Notes under the pieces: model-generated
What the model saw: the letters and a program-made list of their open reading frames with translations, nothing else
The model's database searches: none
Told to the model about the DNA's origin: nothing
Part shown: in pieces, positions 8,997 to 16,913 of the stretch
Position numbering within the stretch: the first letter of the stretch is position 1
How the letters are laid out: each line of letters begins with the position of its first letter
Translations under genes and position numbers: made by a program
Origin: Nakamurella flavida
Lineage (GTDB): Bacteria; Actinomycetota; Actinomycetes; Mycobacteriales; Nakamurellaceae
Length of the DNA stretch: 64,000 bases
Assembly (NCBI RefSeq): GCF_030811475.1
Contig: NZ_JAUSQV010000001.1
Coordinates: 2,255,501 to 2,319,500 of the forward strand
Reading direction: 5' to 3'

Positions 8997-10025
8997 TCAC
9001 AGCCTGACGCCCACCTCCTGAGCAGTGGCCTCCAGCTGGCTCCAGACACCGTCGGGCACGGGAATGCCCGAGTTGAGCCGCTCCGTGCGAGTAGCGCGCT
9101 CGAGGTCCCCGGGGAGCATCACGTGATCGACTCCGTCGGCTGGTGGCGAGTCGCGTACCGCCCGGCTCGCTCGGACGATCTCATCGGCGAAGGCAGAAGC
9201 GTCGGTGAAGGCCGCCGGGTCCAGCACGACCAGAACCACCCCATTACCCCACCTGTACTCGGGGAGGAACCCGACATGATTGCCGGACAGGGCTCCGCCG
9301 AGCAGTTCGACGGTGATGGCCACGCCGAACCCTTTGTGGCCGCCGAAAGGAAGGAGGGACCCGCCGGCGTAGAAATCCTCCGGATCTGTGCTCGGACGGC
9401 CCTGCACGTCCTGGATCAGGCCGGGCGCGACGGACCGACCGGCGACCCGGTCCAAGCGGAGCTTGCCCTCGGCCACCGCGGCGGTGGCGAAATCGACGAT
9501 GACAGGGGGGGTGTCACCGTCGGCGGGTATGCCGACGGCGAACGGGTTGGTGCCCAGCATCCGGGAGCGACCGCCGAAGGGTGCGACCGACGGGTCGGCG
9601 TTGCACCACATCAACGCCACCAGACCGGACTCGGCGACCACCTCGACATACTCACCGAGGCGACCGACATGATTCGCCGACCGCACGGTGACCGCTCCGA
9701 TGCCCACCGACCTGGCCTTGTCCATCGCCACGTCGATGGCCAGATGGGCGGCAACCTGCCCCCAGCAGCGTCGTCCGTCGATCACCGCCACCGCGGGCGT
9801 CTGGGAGACGATCATCGGTTCGGCGTCCGGTACGGCGCGGCCGTCCGGGACGAAGGATGCGTACCAGGGCAGGCGGATGATGCCGTGCGAGTCGTGCCCG
9901 CACAGGTTGGCTTCGGCCAATGAGCGGGCGACCAGGTCCGCGGCCGCCGCCGGAGTACCCAGCGCGCTCAGGATGCGCCGTCCGACCTCGGTGGCCTGCT
10001 CGAGGCTCAGCGTGCGCTCGATCAT
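8997..10025 (-). CDS. LDH2-family (malate/L-lactate/ureidoglycolate/diketogulonate type) oxidoreductase
   Basis: A 342-residue member of the Ldh_2 family, a NAD(P)-dependent fold distinct from Rossmann dehydrogenases. The catalytic His is in CGHDSHGIIRLP near residue 46. GTNPFAVGIPA, a cofactor-loop pattern VDFATAAVAEGKL and LLPFGGHKGFGVAI follow, all typical. Members include YiaK (2,3-diketo-L-gulonate reductase), AllD and YlbC. With a UlaG-like lactonase in the same island, a diketo-sugar-acid reductase is plausible but not proven. ATG 10025 is used; GTG 10085, which overlaps the SDR stop as GTGA, would add 20 residues and cannot be excluded. Confidence 0.83.
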   Translation of the reverse strand: MIERTLSLEQATEVGRRILSALGTPAAAADLVARSLAEANLCGHDSHGIIRLPWYASFVPDGRAVPDAEPMIVSQTPAVAVIDGRRCWGQVAAHLAIDVAMDKARSVGIGAVTVRSANHVGRLGEYVEVVAESGLVALMWCNADPSVAPFGGRSRMLGTNPFAVGIPADGDTPPVIVDFATAAVAEGKLRLDRVAGRSVAPGLIQDVQGRPSTDPEDFYAGGSLLPFGGHKGFGVAITVELLGGALSGNHVGFLPEYRWGNGVVLVVLDPAAFTDASAFADEIVRASRAVRDSPPADGVDHVMLPGDLERATRTERLNSGIPVPDGVWSQLEATAQEVGVRL

Positions 10026-10081
10026 GATGCTGCTCCGCTCTGCGTCTACCGGCCGGTGTCCGGCTTGGGGCTGTCGGCTGC

Positions 10082-10909
10082 TCACCGCAAGGTCCCCACG
10101 GTGCCGCCGGCGTTGAGCGCCAGGTTGCCGCCGTCGACCGGAAGGACCACGCCGGTGATGAAGGAGGCGGCGTCCGATGCCAGGAAGTGGACCCCGGCGG
10201 CGATCTCCTCGGCCTCAGCGAGTCGGCCGAGGGGGATGCCACCCAGCATGCGCGGACCGACATGACCCGCGTCCAGACGTTGGTCCTGCAGCAGTGGGGC
10301 AAACCCGGGAGTGCGGACCTGGCAGGGCGCCACCGCGTTGACCCGGATGCCGGCGGTGGCCCACTCCACGGCCAACTCGCGGGTGAGTTGTCCGATCGCA
10401 GCCTTGCTGATGCTGTAGACGAAGTTCCCACGCCCCAGCGCGGTCGACCCGGCGATCGAAGAGATGTTGACGATGCTCCCGCCGCGACCCCGCATCGCGG
10501 CGAACGCGGCTCGCGCGCCGAAGAAACACCCGCCGACGTTGACCCGGAGCACCCGGGTGAACTCCTCGTCGGACAGTTCATGGGGCAGCGTGTGGGTTCC
10601 CAGCCCGGCGTTGTTCACGAGGATGTCGAGCCGACCGTATTGTGCGGCGGTCTCCTGCAGGCAGTGCTCGAACGCAGCGGAGTCGCCCACGTCGCAAGTG
10701 ACGTCGGCACCGGCCAGGTCAAAGCCGACGACCTGGGCGCCTGCGGCTCGCAGCCGCTGCGCAACGGCCAGGCCGATGCCTTGAGCGGCTCCGGTGACGA
10801 CCGCGACGCGACCGATAAGGTCGGCCGGTGCCGGCGTCTGGGCGACCGAAGCTGCGGCTGGGGTGCCGCCCGGGCTCGAATCCACGATGGTGGTTGACAT
10901 CGCGCTCAC
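10082..10909 (-). CDS. SDR-family oxidoreductase
   Basis: A 275-residue classical SDR. It has VTGAAQGIGLAV for the cofactor, NNAGLG, catalytic Ser in NISSIAG, Tyr and Lys in FVYSISKAAI, and the C-terminal SFITGVVLPVDGG. About 30 residues of Ala/Thr/Pro-rich sequence precede the fold. The GTG at 10909 overlaps the E1beta stop (GTGA), so the start may be this GTG or the ATG at 10900. Genetic coupling to the E1-E2 genes suggests it prepares a substrate for, or handles the product of, that complex. Confidence 0.84.
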   Translation of the reverse strand: MSAMSTTIVDSSPGGTPAAASVAQTPAPADLIGRVAVVTGAAQGIGLAVAQRLRAAGAQVVGFDLAGADVTCDVGDSAAFEHCLQETAAQYGRLDILVNNAGLGTHTLPHELSDEEFTRVLRVNVGGCFFGARAAFAAMRGRGGSIVNISSIAGSTALGRGNFVYSISKAAIGQLTRELAVEWATAGIRVNAVAPCQVRTPGFAPLLQDQRLDAGHVGPRMLGGIPLGRLAEAEEIAAGVHFLASDAASFITGVVLPVDGGNLALNAGGTVGTLR

Positions 10910-12009
10910 GACGCTGCCACCTCTGGGCCCGAGGCGCGAGCGAGTCGGCGCAGCGCATCGACGGTGGCGGCCTCGTCGGGGAGCAGTCCGGCGATCAGGG
11001 CTGGGCTGTGCGGGATAGGACTGTGCCGCCCGGTGAGGCGGGTCACCGGTTGGTCCAAGTACCAGAAGGCGGCGTCAGAGATCGCTGCGGCGATCTCAGC
11101 GGCCGGGCCGGCCACCGCCGGCGCCTCGTCCAGGACCAACGCTCGGCCGGTGCGGCGCACGGACGCAGCCACGGTGTCCACGTCGAGTGGTGCCAGGGTG
11201 CGCAGGTCGATCACCTCCACGTCGATGCCCTCCCCGGACACGGCAGCTGCAGCCTTCTCGGCCAGAACCACCCCATAGCCGTAGGTCGCCAGCGTGACGT
11301 CCCGACCCGGCCGCACGATGCGGGCCGACCCGATGGGCACGACGTCGTCCTCCCCGCCGACCGGCCCACGGGCGCCGGTGAGCAGCTTGTGCATCAGGAA
11401 GACAACCGGGTCGTGACCACGCAGGGCCGACTTGAGCAGGCCCTTGACGTCCCACGGCCGGGACGGGAAGACCACGGCAAGTCCAGGGGTGCCCATGAAC
11501 CAGCTCTGCAGGCTGTTGTTGTGCTGCGCCCCGCCCTGGGCTACCCCGGCGGTGGCCCGAACGACCAGAGGTACCGGCCGGTTCCACATGTACCGCACCT
11601 TGGCTGCCTGGTTCACCAGCTCGTCCATCGCCCCGTAGGAGAAGTCGATGAAATTGAGATCCACGACCGGACGCGTCCCGTTCATCGCGGCCCCCACCCC
11701 GGCCGCCACCATGGCGGCCTCGGAGATCGGAGTGTCCCGAACACGGTCCGCGCCGAACTCGGGGCCAAGCCCCTTCACCTGCGAGAAGTGCCCACCCCGG
11801 TCGTACAGGTCAGTGCCGAGCACGAAGATGGTCGCGTCCCGAATCATCTCCTCGCGCATGCCTGCCTGGTATGCGGTGGAGTAGGTCGCCTGGGCCTCGG
11901 GCTCGGCACCTGTCCCGGCCGTCGCGGAGTTCGGCGCGTTCACCGCGAAGTCCCGGGCGAGGCGTTCCAGGCGCTCACGTTCTCGGCGGCGCTGCAGGGG
12001 TCCGGCCAT
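10906..12009 (-). CDS. 2-oxoacid/acetoin dehydrogenase E1 component, beta subunit
   Basis: A 367-residue transketolase-like protein (pyrimidine-binding and C-terminal halves of E1). It has FVLGTDLYDRGGHFSQVKGL, the cofactor/metal region DTPISEAAMVAAGVG, NFIDFSYGAMDELVNQAAK and HNNSLQSWFMGTPGL, closest in style to AcoB/PdhB. The N-terminus has an unusual extension of about 45 residues (Arg-rich, then Ala/Thr/Glu) before the fold. Its start is inside the E1alpha gene: the two frames overlap by 70 bases. ATG 12009 has GAGGAG 5 bases upstream, so the overlap appears real. It pairs with the alpha subunit to decarboxylate or cleave a 2-keto compound with thiamine diphosphate. Confidence 0.87.
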   Translation of the reverse strand: MAGPLQRRRERERLERLARDFAVNAPNSATAGTGAEPEAQATYSTAYQAGMREEMIRDATIFVLGTDLYDRGGHFSQVKGLGPEFGADRVRDTPISEAAMVAAGVGAAMNGTRPVVDLNFIDFSYGAMDELVNQAAKVRYMWNRPVPLVVRATAGVAQGGAQHNNSLQSWFMGTPGLAVVFPSRPWDVKGLLKSALRGHDPVVFLMHKLLTGARGPVGGEDDVVPIGSARIVRPGRDVTLATYGYGVVLAEKAAAAVSGEGIDVEVIDLRTLAPLDVDTVAASVRRTGRALVLDEAPAVAGPAAEIAAAISDAAFWYLDQPVTRLTGRHSPIPHSPALIAGLLPDEAATVDALRRLARASGPEVAAS

Positions 12010-12959
12010 GGTGACTCCTCGGCGAAGGCGACAGCGGCGTCCACCATGCGGCGGGCCTGCTCGACGATGGTGGACATCTCGTCGGCAGTCAGGACCCCGG
12101 CGTCGGTGAGGCGGGCGGTGAAATTCTCGATGGGATCACGCGAGGTTCGCCATCTCTGCACCTCGTCCTCGGTGCGGTAGCGGATGACTTGGCCGCTGTC
12201 GTGCCCTTTGTAGCGGTAGGTGCGGACTTCCAGGAAGGTCGGGCCGCCCCCGGAACGGGCCTGCTCTGCGGCATCGCGTACTGCCCGATGGACGGCCACA
12301 ACGTCCTGGCCGTCGATCTGGTGGGCGGGCAATCCGAATCCTGCAGCCCGGGCGGTGATGTCCCCACCTCCGGTGACCCGCTCGGAGATGGTCTCGACGG
12401 CGTAGAGGTTGTTCTCACACACGATGACGAGCGGGAGCGACCAGATCGCGGCCAGATTAGTGAATTCCCAGACCCGACCGGTGTTCGCGCCGCCGTCACC
12501 GAAGAATCCGAGCGAAATCTGTTCACTCCCAAGCACTTCGGCTCCGAGTGCAGCACCCAGAGCGATCCCCAGACCGCCTCCCACGATGCCGTTGCTTCCC
12601 CAGAGACCCAGGTCGAAATCGGCCAGGTGCATGGATCCGCCGCGGCCGCCGTTGCTACCGCCCGCCTTGCCGTAGAGCTCCGCCAACACCCCGGCCGGGG
12701 ACATACCTTTGGCCAGAGCGTGGTGATGAGAGCGGTGGGTCCCCGTGACGATGTCGCCCGAGCGAAGAGCGCGGGCGGCACCGACGGCGACCGCTTCCTG
12801 CCCGATGGCTGGGTGCATGCCGCCAGGAATTTTGCCGCGCAGGGCGAGTCCGTCGGCCGCCTCTTCAAAGGTGCGGACGAGGACCATTGTGGACAGCCAT
12901 TCCCGCAGGTCGGCGGAAGCGACGTCGGGTAAGGGCAGCGTGGTGCTGGTGGCGGTCAT
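11940..12959 (-). CDS. 2-oxoacid/acetoin dehydrogenase E1 component, alpha subunit
   Basis: A 339-residue E1alpha. It shows HPAIGQEAVAVGAARAL, THRSHHHALAKGM and GGRGGSMHLADF. The thiamine-diphosphate motif runs from GDGGANTGRVWEF to CENN. The acetoin-dehydrogenase (AcoA) branch is a good match, though pyruvate and branched-chain E1alpha share these motifs. The last 23 codons overlap the beta-subunit gene in another frame. The ATG overlaps the E2 stop (ATGA), giving the unusual order E2, E1alpha, E1beta. Confidence 0.88.
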   Translation of the reverse strand: MTATSTTLPLPDVASADLREWLSTMVLVRTFEEAADGLALRGKIPGGMHPAIGQEAVAVGAARALRSGDIVTGTHRSHHHALAKGMSPAGVLAELYGKAGGSNGGRGGSMHLADFDLGLWGSNGIVGGGLGIALGAALGAEVLGSEQISLGFFGDGGANTGRVWEFTNLAAIWSLPLVIVCENNLYAVETISERVTGGGDITARAAGFGLPAHQIDGQDVVAVHRAVRDAAEQARSGGGPTFLEVRTYRYKGHDSGQVIRYRTEDEVQRWRTSRDPIENFTARLTDAGVLTADEMSTIVEQARRMVDAAVAFAEESPWPDPCSAAENVSAWNASPGTSR

Positions 12960-14287
12960 GCGGACTCCTCCTCGGACGGCTGACGTCCTGGGGTCGACGG
13001 GATGAGCAGAGGTCCGGGGTCAGCCAGCAGCCGGGCCAACCGGTCGAGCGCCTGGCCCGCGTGCATCCCGTCCCAGGACCGGTGGTCGGCATTGAGCGTC
13101 GCCTGCATCGTGCAGGCCACAGCCAGAGCACCGTCGTCGACGACTGGGCGGTCAACGGCCCGACCGACGGTGAGCATGCTCGTCTGCCCAAAGGGGATGA
13201 CACCGGTGAACTGATCGACACCGATGGCACCGAGGTTCGACAGGGTGGTTGCCGGAACGAGGGAGTCGTCCGGATGCAGCCGACCGTCCCTGGCCCGCGA
13301 CACGGCTGCACGGCGGGCGTCGACAAGTTCGACCATGCCCAGCCCGAGGACGTCGCGCAGCACGGGGATGGCCACGCCTCGATCGGTGGCCACAGCCAGG
13401 CCGATGGCCATTTCGGTGCGCCGCTCCCGCTCCAACATCGCCAGGGCCAGCGCCCGGAGAAGCAGGTCGGTCAGGGTGAGCCCGGGCAGAATGATGCGCC
13501 AGCGTTCGACCGCTTCCCTCACCGGCCCGACCCGAAGTTCGCGGGTGACTGCGAAGTGCGGAATGTCGCGCCAGGATCGAAGAACCGCGGCACTGATCGC
13601 TGCCCGGTACCGGTCATGAGGAGAACCGGAGTCTGATCGGGCGTCCAAGACCGCGTCGGATGTCGTGTCCTGCAGGGAGTCCTCGGCGGTTGACCTGGGG
13701 AGGCGCCGGACCGGCGGTGGTGGAGGTGGCGGCGCTGCGGAGGTGCGGGGAGCGGCGGGCACGACGCCCGACCGTGCCGCCTCGCTTGCCAGTCGTCGCG
13801 CGCGCGGGCTGACAGTGTGCCGCGGTCGGCTCTCGCCGTCAGCGGCCGTCGCCCGTCCGACCGGGCCGTGAGCACCATCGGCGACCGCGGTGACCGGGAA
13901 GGGGCGTGCCGGCCCCCCGACGCCAGCGCCACCGTCGAAGGTGAGCGGCGCTGGGGGAGGGGATATCGGGGCGGAACCGACCGCCCCGTCAACCACCGCC
14001 GTGACCGGCGCATCACCGCTGGGTGCGCCCACCTGCTCTCCTGATTGCTCACCGGGTTGGAGAACCGCCCCGATGATCGTTCCGGGAGCCACGGTGTCGC
14101 CGTCTGCAAACAGATGGCGGCCGAGTACTCCGCTGACCTCGGCCGTGATCTCCAACTCTGCCTTGGACGTCTCGACGATGACGACCACGTCGCCGGCTTG
14201 TACCGGGTCTCCGACGGCTTTGGCCCAGTTGGTCAGCACAACGTCATCCGGGGCCATGCCCATGACCGGAATGAAGATTTCCTGCAC
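12956..14287 (-). CDS. 2-oxoacid dehydrogenase E2 (dihydrolipoyl acyltransferase)
   Basis: A 443-residue acyltransferase. The lipoyl domain (residues 1-78) carries the lipoylated Lys42 in ETSKAELE. A Pro/Ala/Gly-rich linker follows, then a short peripheral-subunit-binding-like stretch (SPRARRLASEA, about 145-165), then a PPPPPP linker. The catalytic domain ends with HRSWDG (His402 and Asp406), the acyltransfer motif. It moves the acyl group made by E1 to CoA. No E3 dihydrolipoamide dehydrogenase gene is present, so the cell's general E3 must serve. GTG 14287 is preferred to GTG 14293 because AAGGAGG is 6 bases before it. First gene of its operon, divergent from gntR. Confidence 0.86.
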   Translation of the reverse strand: MQEIFIPVMGMAPDDVVLTNWAKAVGDPVQAGDVVVIVETSKAELEITAEVSGVLGRHLFADGDTVAPGTIIGAVLQPGEQSGEQVGAPSGDAPVTAVVDGAVGSAPISPPPAPLTFDGGAGVGGPARPFPVTAVADGAHGPVGRATAADGESRPRHTVSPRARRLASEAARSGVVPAAPRTSAAPPPPPPPVRRLPRSTAEDSLQDTTSDAVLDARSDSGSPHDRYRAAISAAVLRSWRDIPHFAVTRELRVGPVREAVERWRIILPGLTLTDLLLRALALAMLERERRTEMAIGLAVATDRGVAIPVLRDVLGLGMVELVDARRAAVSRARDGRLHPDDSLVPATTLSNLGAIGVDQFTGVIPFGQTSMLTVGRAVDRPVVDDGALAVACTMQATLNADHRSWDGMHAGQALDRLARLLADPGPLLIPSTPGRQPSEEESA

Positions 14288-14318
14288 GGTCACCCTCCTT
14301 CGTTGGATGGTTCGGACG

Positions 14319-14337
14319 TCAGACGTCGTACGTCTGA
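14319..14337. promoter_or_regulatory. Perfect inverted repeat, probable operator of the second GntR regulator
   Basis: TCAGACGT-CGT-ACGTCTGA has two perfect 8-base arms around a 3-base spacer. It is placed in the 86-base gap between the divergent E2 operon and the gntR gene. This is the position and symmetry of an operator that would control both directions. Confidence 0.65.
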
Positions 14338-14373
14338 GGAGGCAGGTTAACCTCGCAACGGGAAGGGGTCAAC

Positions 14374-15099
14374 ATGCCTGGGCAAGGAAACCGGCGGCAG
14401 CAGTTCGATCCGCAGGAGGAGATCAAGCAGGTCATCCTGCGGCGCAGATCCTCAGCTGGAGCCCCAATCCCCACCGAGACCGAATTGATGGCCGAGCTTG
14501 GCGTCAGCCGGACGACGGTCCGCGAGGCACTGAAAGGACTGCAGGCTCGGGGCATCGTCGAGGTCCAGCACGGCCGCGGCATGTTCGTCGGCCGCATGTC
14601 CCTGGATTCACTCGTCGACGGCCTGAGCTTCCACGGCCGGCTGGACCAGCACCGCAACGATCTCAGTACTGCTGCGGAACTGGTGGACGTGCGGGAGATC
14701 CTTGAATCAGCATTGATCACTCGGGTGGCGACAATGGCCGAGCCCAGACTGCTGGCAGCACTGGAAGCGACGGTTGACGAGATGGAGGCAGCCGTACAGC
14801 AGGGACGCCCGATCCAACATGCCGACCGGCGGTTCCATGAACAGTTGTACTCACAACTGGGTAACACCTTGGTCCTGCAGCTGGTTCAGGCATTCTGGGA
14901 TGTCCTGGACGCTGTCCGGCCCCAGCTTCCCAGCGGCACCTCCGACCCCGGGGCAGATGCCGCACACCATCGCGCCATTCTGGACCGAGTCAAGGCCGGG
15001 GACGCCGAGGGAGCGCGGGCGGCGATGACCGAACACTTCCGTGGGACCCATGAATGGATCGAGGGAAGTCTCGCTGATGCCGAACGGGACCCGGCGTAA
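14374..15099 (+). CDS. GntR-family transcriptional regulator, FadR subfamily (FCD domain)
   Basis: A 241-residue regulator, second FadR type of the island. The winged HTH spans residues about 15-75 (PTETELMAELGVSRTTVREALKGL, then IVEVQHGRGMFVG). The FCD helical domain follows (VDVREILESALITRVA; HADRRFHEQLY; DAAHHRAILDRV), with His and Asp residues that usually hold a metal and a carboxylate ligand. ATG 14374 has GGAAGGGG upstream. It faces the E2-E1-SDR operon, with the palindrome 14319-14337 between them, and is the likely controller of that operon. Confidence 0.88.
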   Translation: MPGQGNRRQQFDPQEEIKQVILRRRSSAGAPIPTETELMAELGVSRTTVREALKGLQARGIVEVQHGRGMFVGRMSLDSLVDGLSFHGRLDQHRNDLSTAAELVDVREILESALITRVATMAEPRLLAALEATVDEMEAAVQQGRPIQHADRRFHEQLYSQLGNTLVLQLVQAFWDVLDAVRPQLPSGTSDPGADAAHHRAILDRVKAGDAEGARAAMTEHFRGTHEWIEGSLADAERDPA

Positions 15100-15460
15100 G
15101 GCTTCGATCTGCGCCTTACACCTCGACACACGCCATCCGAGAGTGGTGGCGCGTCGCGCCCAGAGACCCGCCCTGATCTGGCCGGACGTCGGTACGAGAA
15201 CGATGCGGGCGCACCCGCCCATGTCGACGAGAGCGGAAGAGCCTGGCTCGGCGACCGACATGGGCTTGGCACGCGTCCAGTCAGTCGTCGAGTCATGCCG
15301 CGCCGCCGGGTCCGACAGGCGTACGTCTCGCGGCCGGGCCACCTGAGGCCCTCGCGGTATTTCCCGGCCCGTTGCCGAGCCGCCGGTCAGCCGGATCATC
15401 CGGGTAGATGACCGCCATGACCAGGGCGTCGACGCCGACGTCCCGCCTGCACTCAGGCTC
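15100..15460. other. Non-coding stretch upstream of the second sugar importer
   Basis: No convincing gene was seen. The open frames here on both strands lack ribosome sites and family signatures. A weak partial copy of the 14319-14337 palindrome (CGACAGGCGTACGTCTCG, 15313-15330) is present; only part of each arm is kept. Confidence 0.5.
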
Positions 15461-15516
15461 TTGACAACGCCATCGGTCCCATCGAAGCTATGCGCTGACT
15501 GCTGATTGTCAACAAT
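15461..15516 (+). promoter_or_regulatory. Promoter and GntR operator copy C for the second importer operon
   Basis: TTGACA (15461-15466) is followed after 17 bases by GAAGCT (15484-15489), a plausible -35/-10 pair. The operator ATTGTCAACAAT at 15505-15516 begins 15 bases after the -10 element, where bound repressor would block transcription. It matches the sites at 2138 and 8916. Confidence 0.6.
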
Positions 15517-15553
15517 GAGCAGGCGCTCGTCTCAACGATGTGGAGGGCGTTCC

Positions 15554-16906
15554 GTGATCGAACCACTCATCTCTGGCCCGAGCGGACACCGATTGAGTCG
15601 GCGATCGTTGCTGAAGAGCGCAAGCCTGGTCGGCGCCGCCGCCCTCAGCACCCCCTTGCTCGGCGCTTGCGGGGCCTCGGACGGCGTGACATCCGCCGGT
15701 TCCACGAACACGTCGGCCGGCGGCAAGACGCAGGTCAAGATCGCCTCATGGATGCAGTTCGAGCCGGGCCGCAAGGAAGCATGGGCGGCCGTCCTGGACG
15801 CTTTCAATGCCCAGAGCCGAACCGCCGAAGCCGTCTTGGTCGGCTGGCCCTTCGCGCAGTACGCCAATCAGGTCCTCACCCAGGTCCAGGCCGGCGGTTT
15901 GGACGCCGACCTCATCACCGCACCACCGGACCTCGCGGCTCGGCTGTTCTCGTTGAACCAATTCTTACCTGCGACCCAGGCCATCGACGCCGCCGGCGTC
16001 CACCCTGACGAGAAGCTCCATTCCTTCGTCATCAAGGAGGGCCAATTCTACGGCGTGAGCACGGTGACCGTCGGATTCGGCCTCCTCTACAACGAGAAGG
16101 TCCTGGAAGAGGCAGGTCTACAGCCACCGACCACGCCGGAGGAATGGGTTGCGCAGGGACAGCAGCTCACCGTGCAACCCGACCGGTTCGGTGTGCTGCA
16201 GGCCAACAACATGGCCGAAGCCGGCAATTTCTGGTTCAACCTGCAGAACACGGTGAACGCGTACGACGGGCTGTGGGCGCAGGGCAGGACACCGCTGGTC
16301 ACCAGCGACCCAGTCATCAAGTCGCTCGAGCTGTTCAAGACCCTCTACGACTCCTCCATGCCCAAGGGGCTCAACGACGCCCAGAGCATGGCGCTGATGG
16401 GCGACGGGCGCGCCGCCATGGGCGTGCTTGTGTCAGCAACGGTGAATGTCCTCAAGAGCGGCAGTCCCGACGTCTACCCCCTCATGCGGAGCGTCGCGCC
16501 ACCGTGGGCGGGCAAGAAGGCGACCAATCGCGTCCACCCCATCTCGCTCTACTCGGGGAGTAATAAGCAGGAAGCGGCCACCGAGTTCCTCACCTGGCTG
16601 CTGAAGCCCGAGAATATGGCCGACCTGACGATGCGCTCGTTGGACGCCATCCCGCCCTACCCGGAACTCGAGCAGGTCCCCGCCTTCCAGGCTTACTTGA
16701 AGGACCTACCTTGGTTGCCCGGGTACCAGGACGTCACGCCGGTGACACCGATGGACCTCATGGGCGACTTCATCACGGCCAGCGACGAGTTCGGGAACAT
16801 CGTCCTGACGAGCTTCCAGCAGTCTCTGTCCGGTGGCGTTCCCGTGGCCGAGTCGATGGGTCAGGCGCAGACGCAGCTCGAGGCGCTTGCCTCCAGACTG
16901 ACGTGA
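15554..16906 (+). CDS. Carbohydrate ABC importer substrate-binding lipoprotein
   Basis: A 450-residue family-1 solute-binding protein. The export signal has a twin-arginine motif (LSRRSLLKS) and a lipobox (LLGAC), followed by a Ser/Thr/Gly linker. The body contains KIASWMQFEPGRKEAW, DLITAPPDLAARLF, YGVSTVTVGFGLLYNEKVL and a C-terminal helical lobe, all typical of CUT1 binding proteins. GTG 15554 is chosen because TGGAGGG lies 6 bases upstream; the frame opening at 15506 begins with TTG inside the operator. The protein is unlike the binding protein at 7484-8869 in detail, so the two importers probably take different ligands. Confidence 0.88.
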   Translation: MIEPLISGPSGHRLSRRSLLKSASLVGAAALSTPLLGACGASDGVTSAGSTNTSAGGKTQVKIASWMQFEPGRKEAWAAVLDAFNAQSRTAEAVLVGWPFAQYANQVLTQVQAGGLDADLITAPPDLAARLFSLNQFLPATQAIDAAGVHPDEKLHSFVIKEGQFYGVSTVTVGFGLLYNEKVLEEAGLQPPTTPEEWVAQGQQLTVQPDRFGVLQANNMAEAGNFWFNLQNTVNAYDGLWAQGRTPLVTSDPVIKSLELFKTLYDSSMPKGLNDAQSMALMGDGRAAMGVLVSATVNVLKSGSPDVYPLMRSVAPPWAGKKATNRVHPISLYSGSNKQEAATEFLTWLLKPENMADLTMRSLDAIPPYPELEQVPAFQAYLKDLPWLPGYQDVTPVTPMDLMGDFITASDEFGNIVLTSFQQSLSGGVPVAESMGQAQTQLEALASRLT

Positions 16907-16913
16907 CCTCCGC

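Noticed and set aside
14851-15399. Minus-strand frames after the second gntR gene
   Set aside because: They overlap the end of the regulator, have mixed low-similarity sequence and no ribosome site. The region is more likely non-coding.
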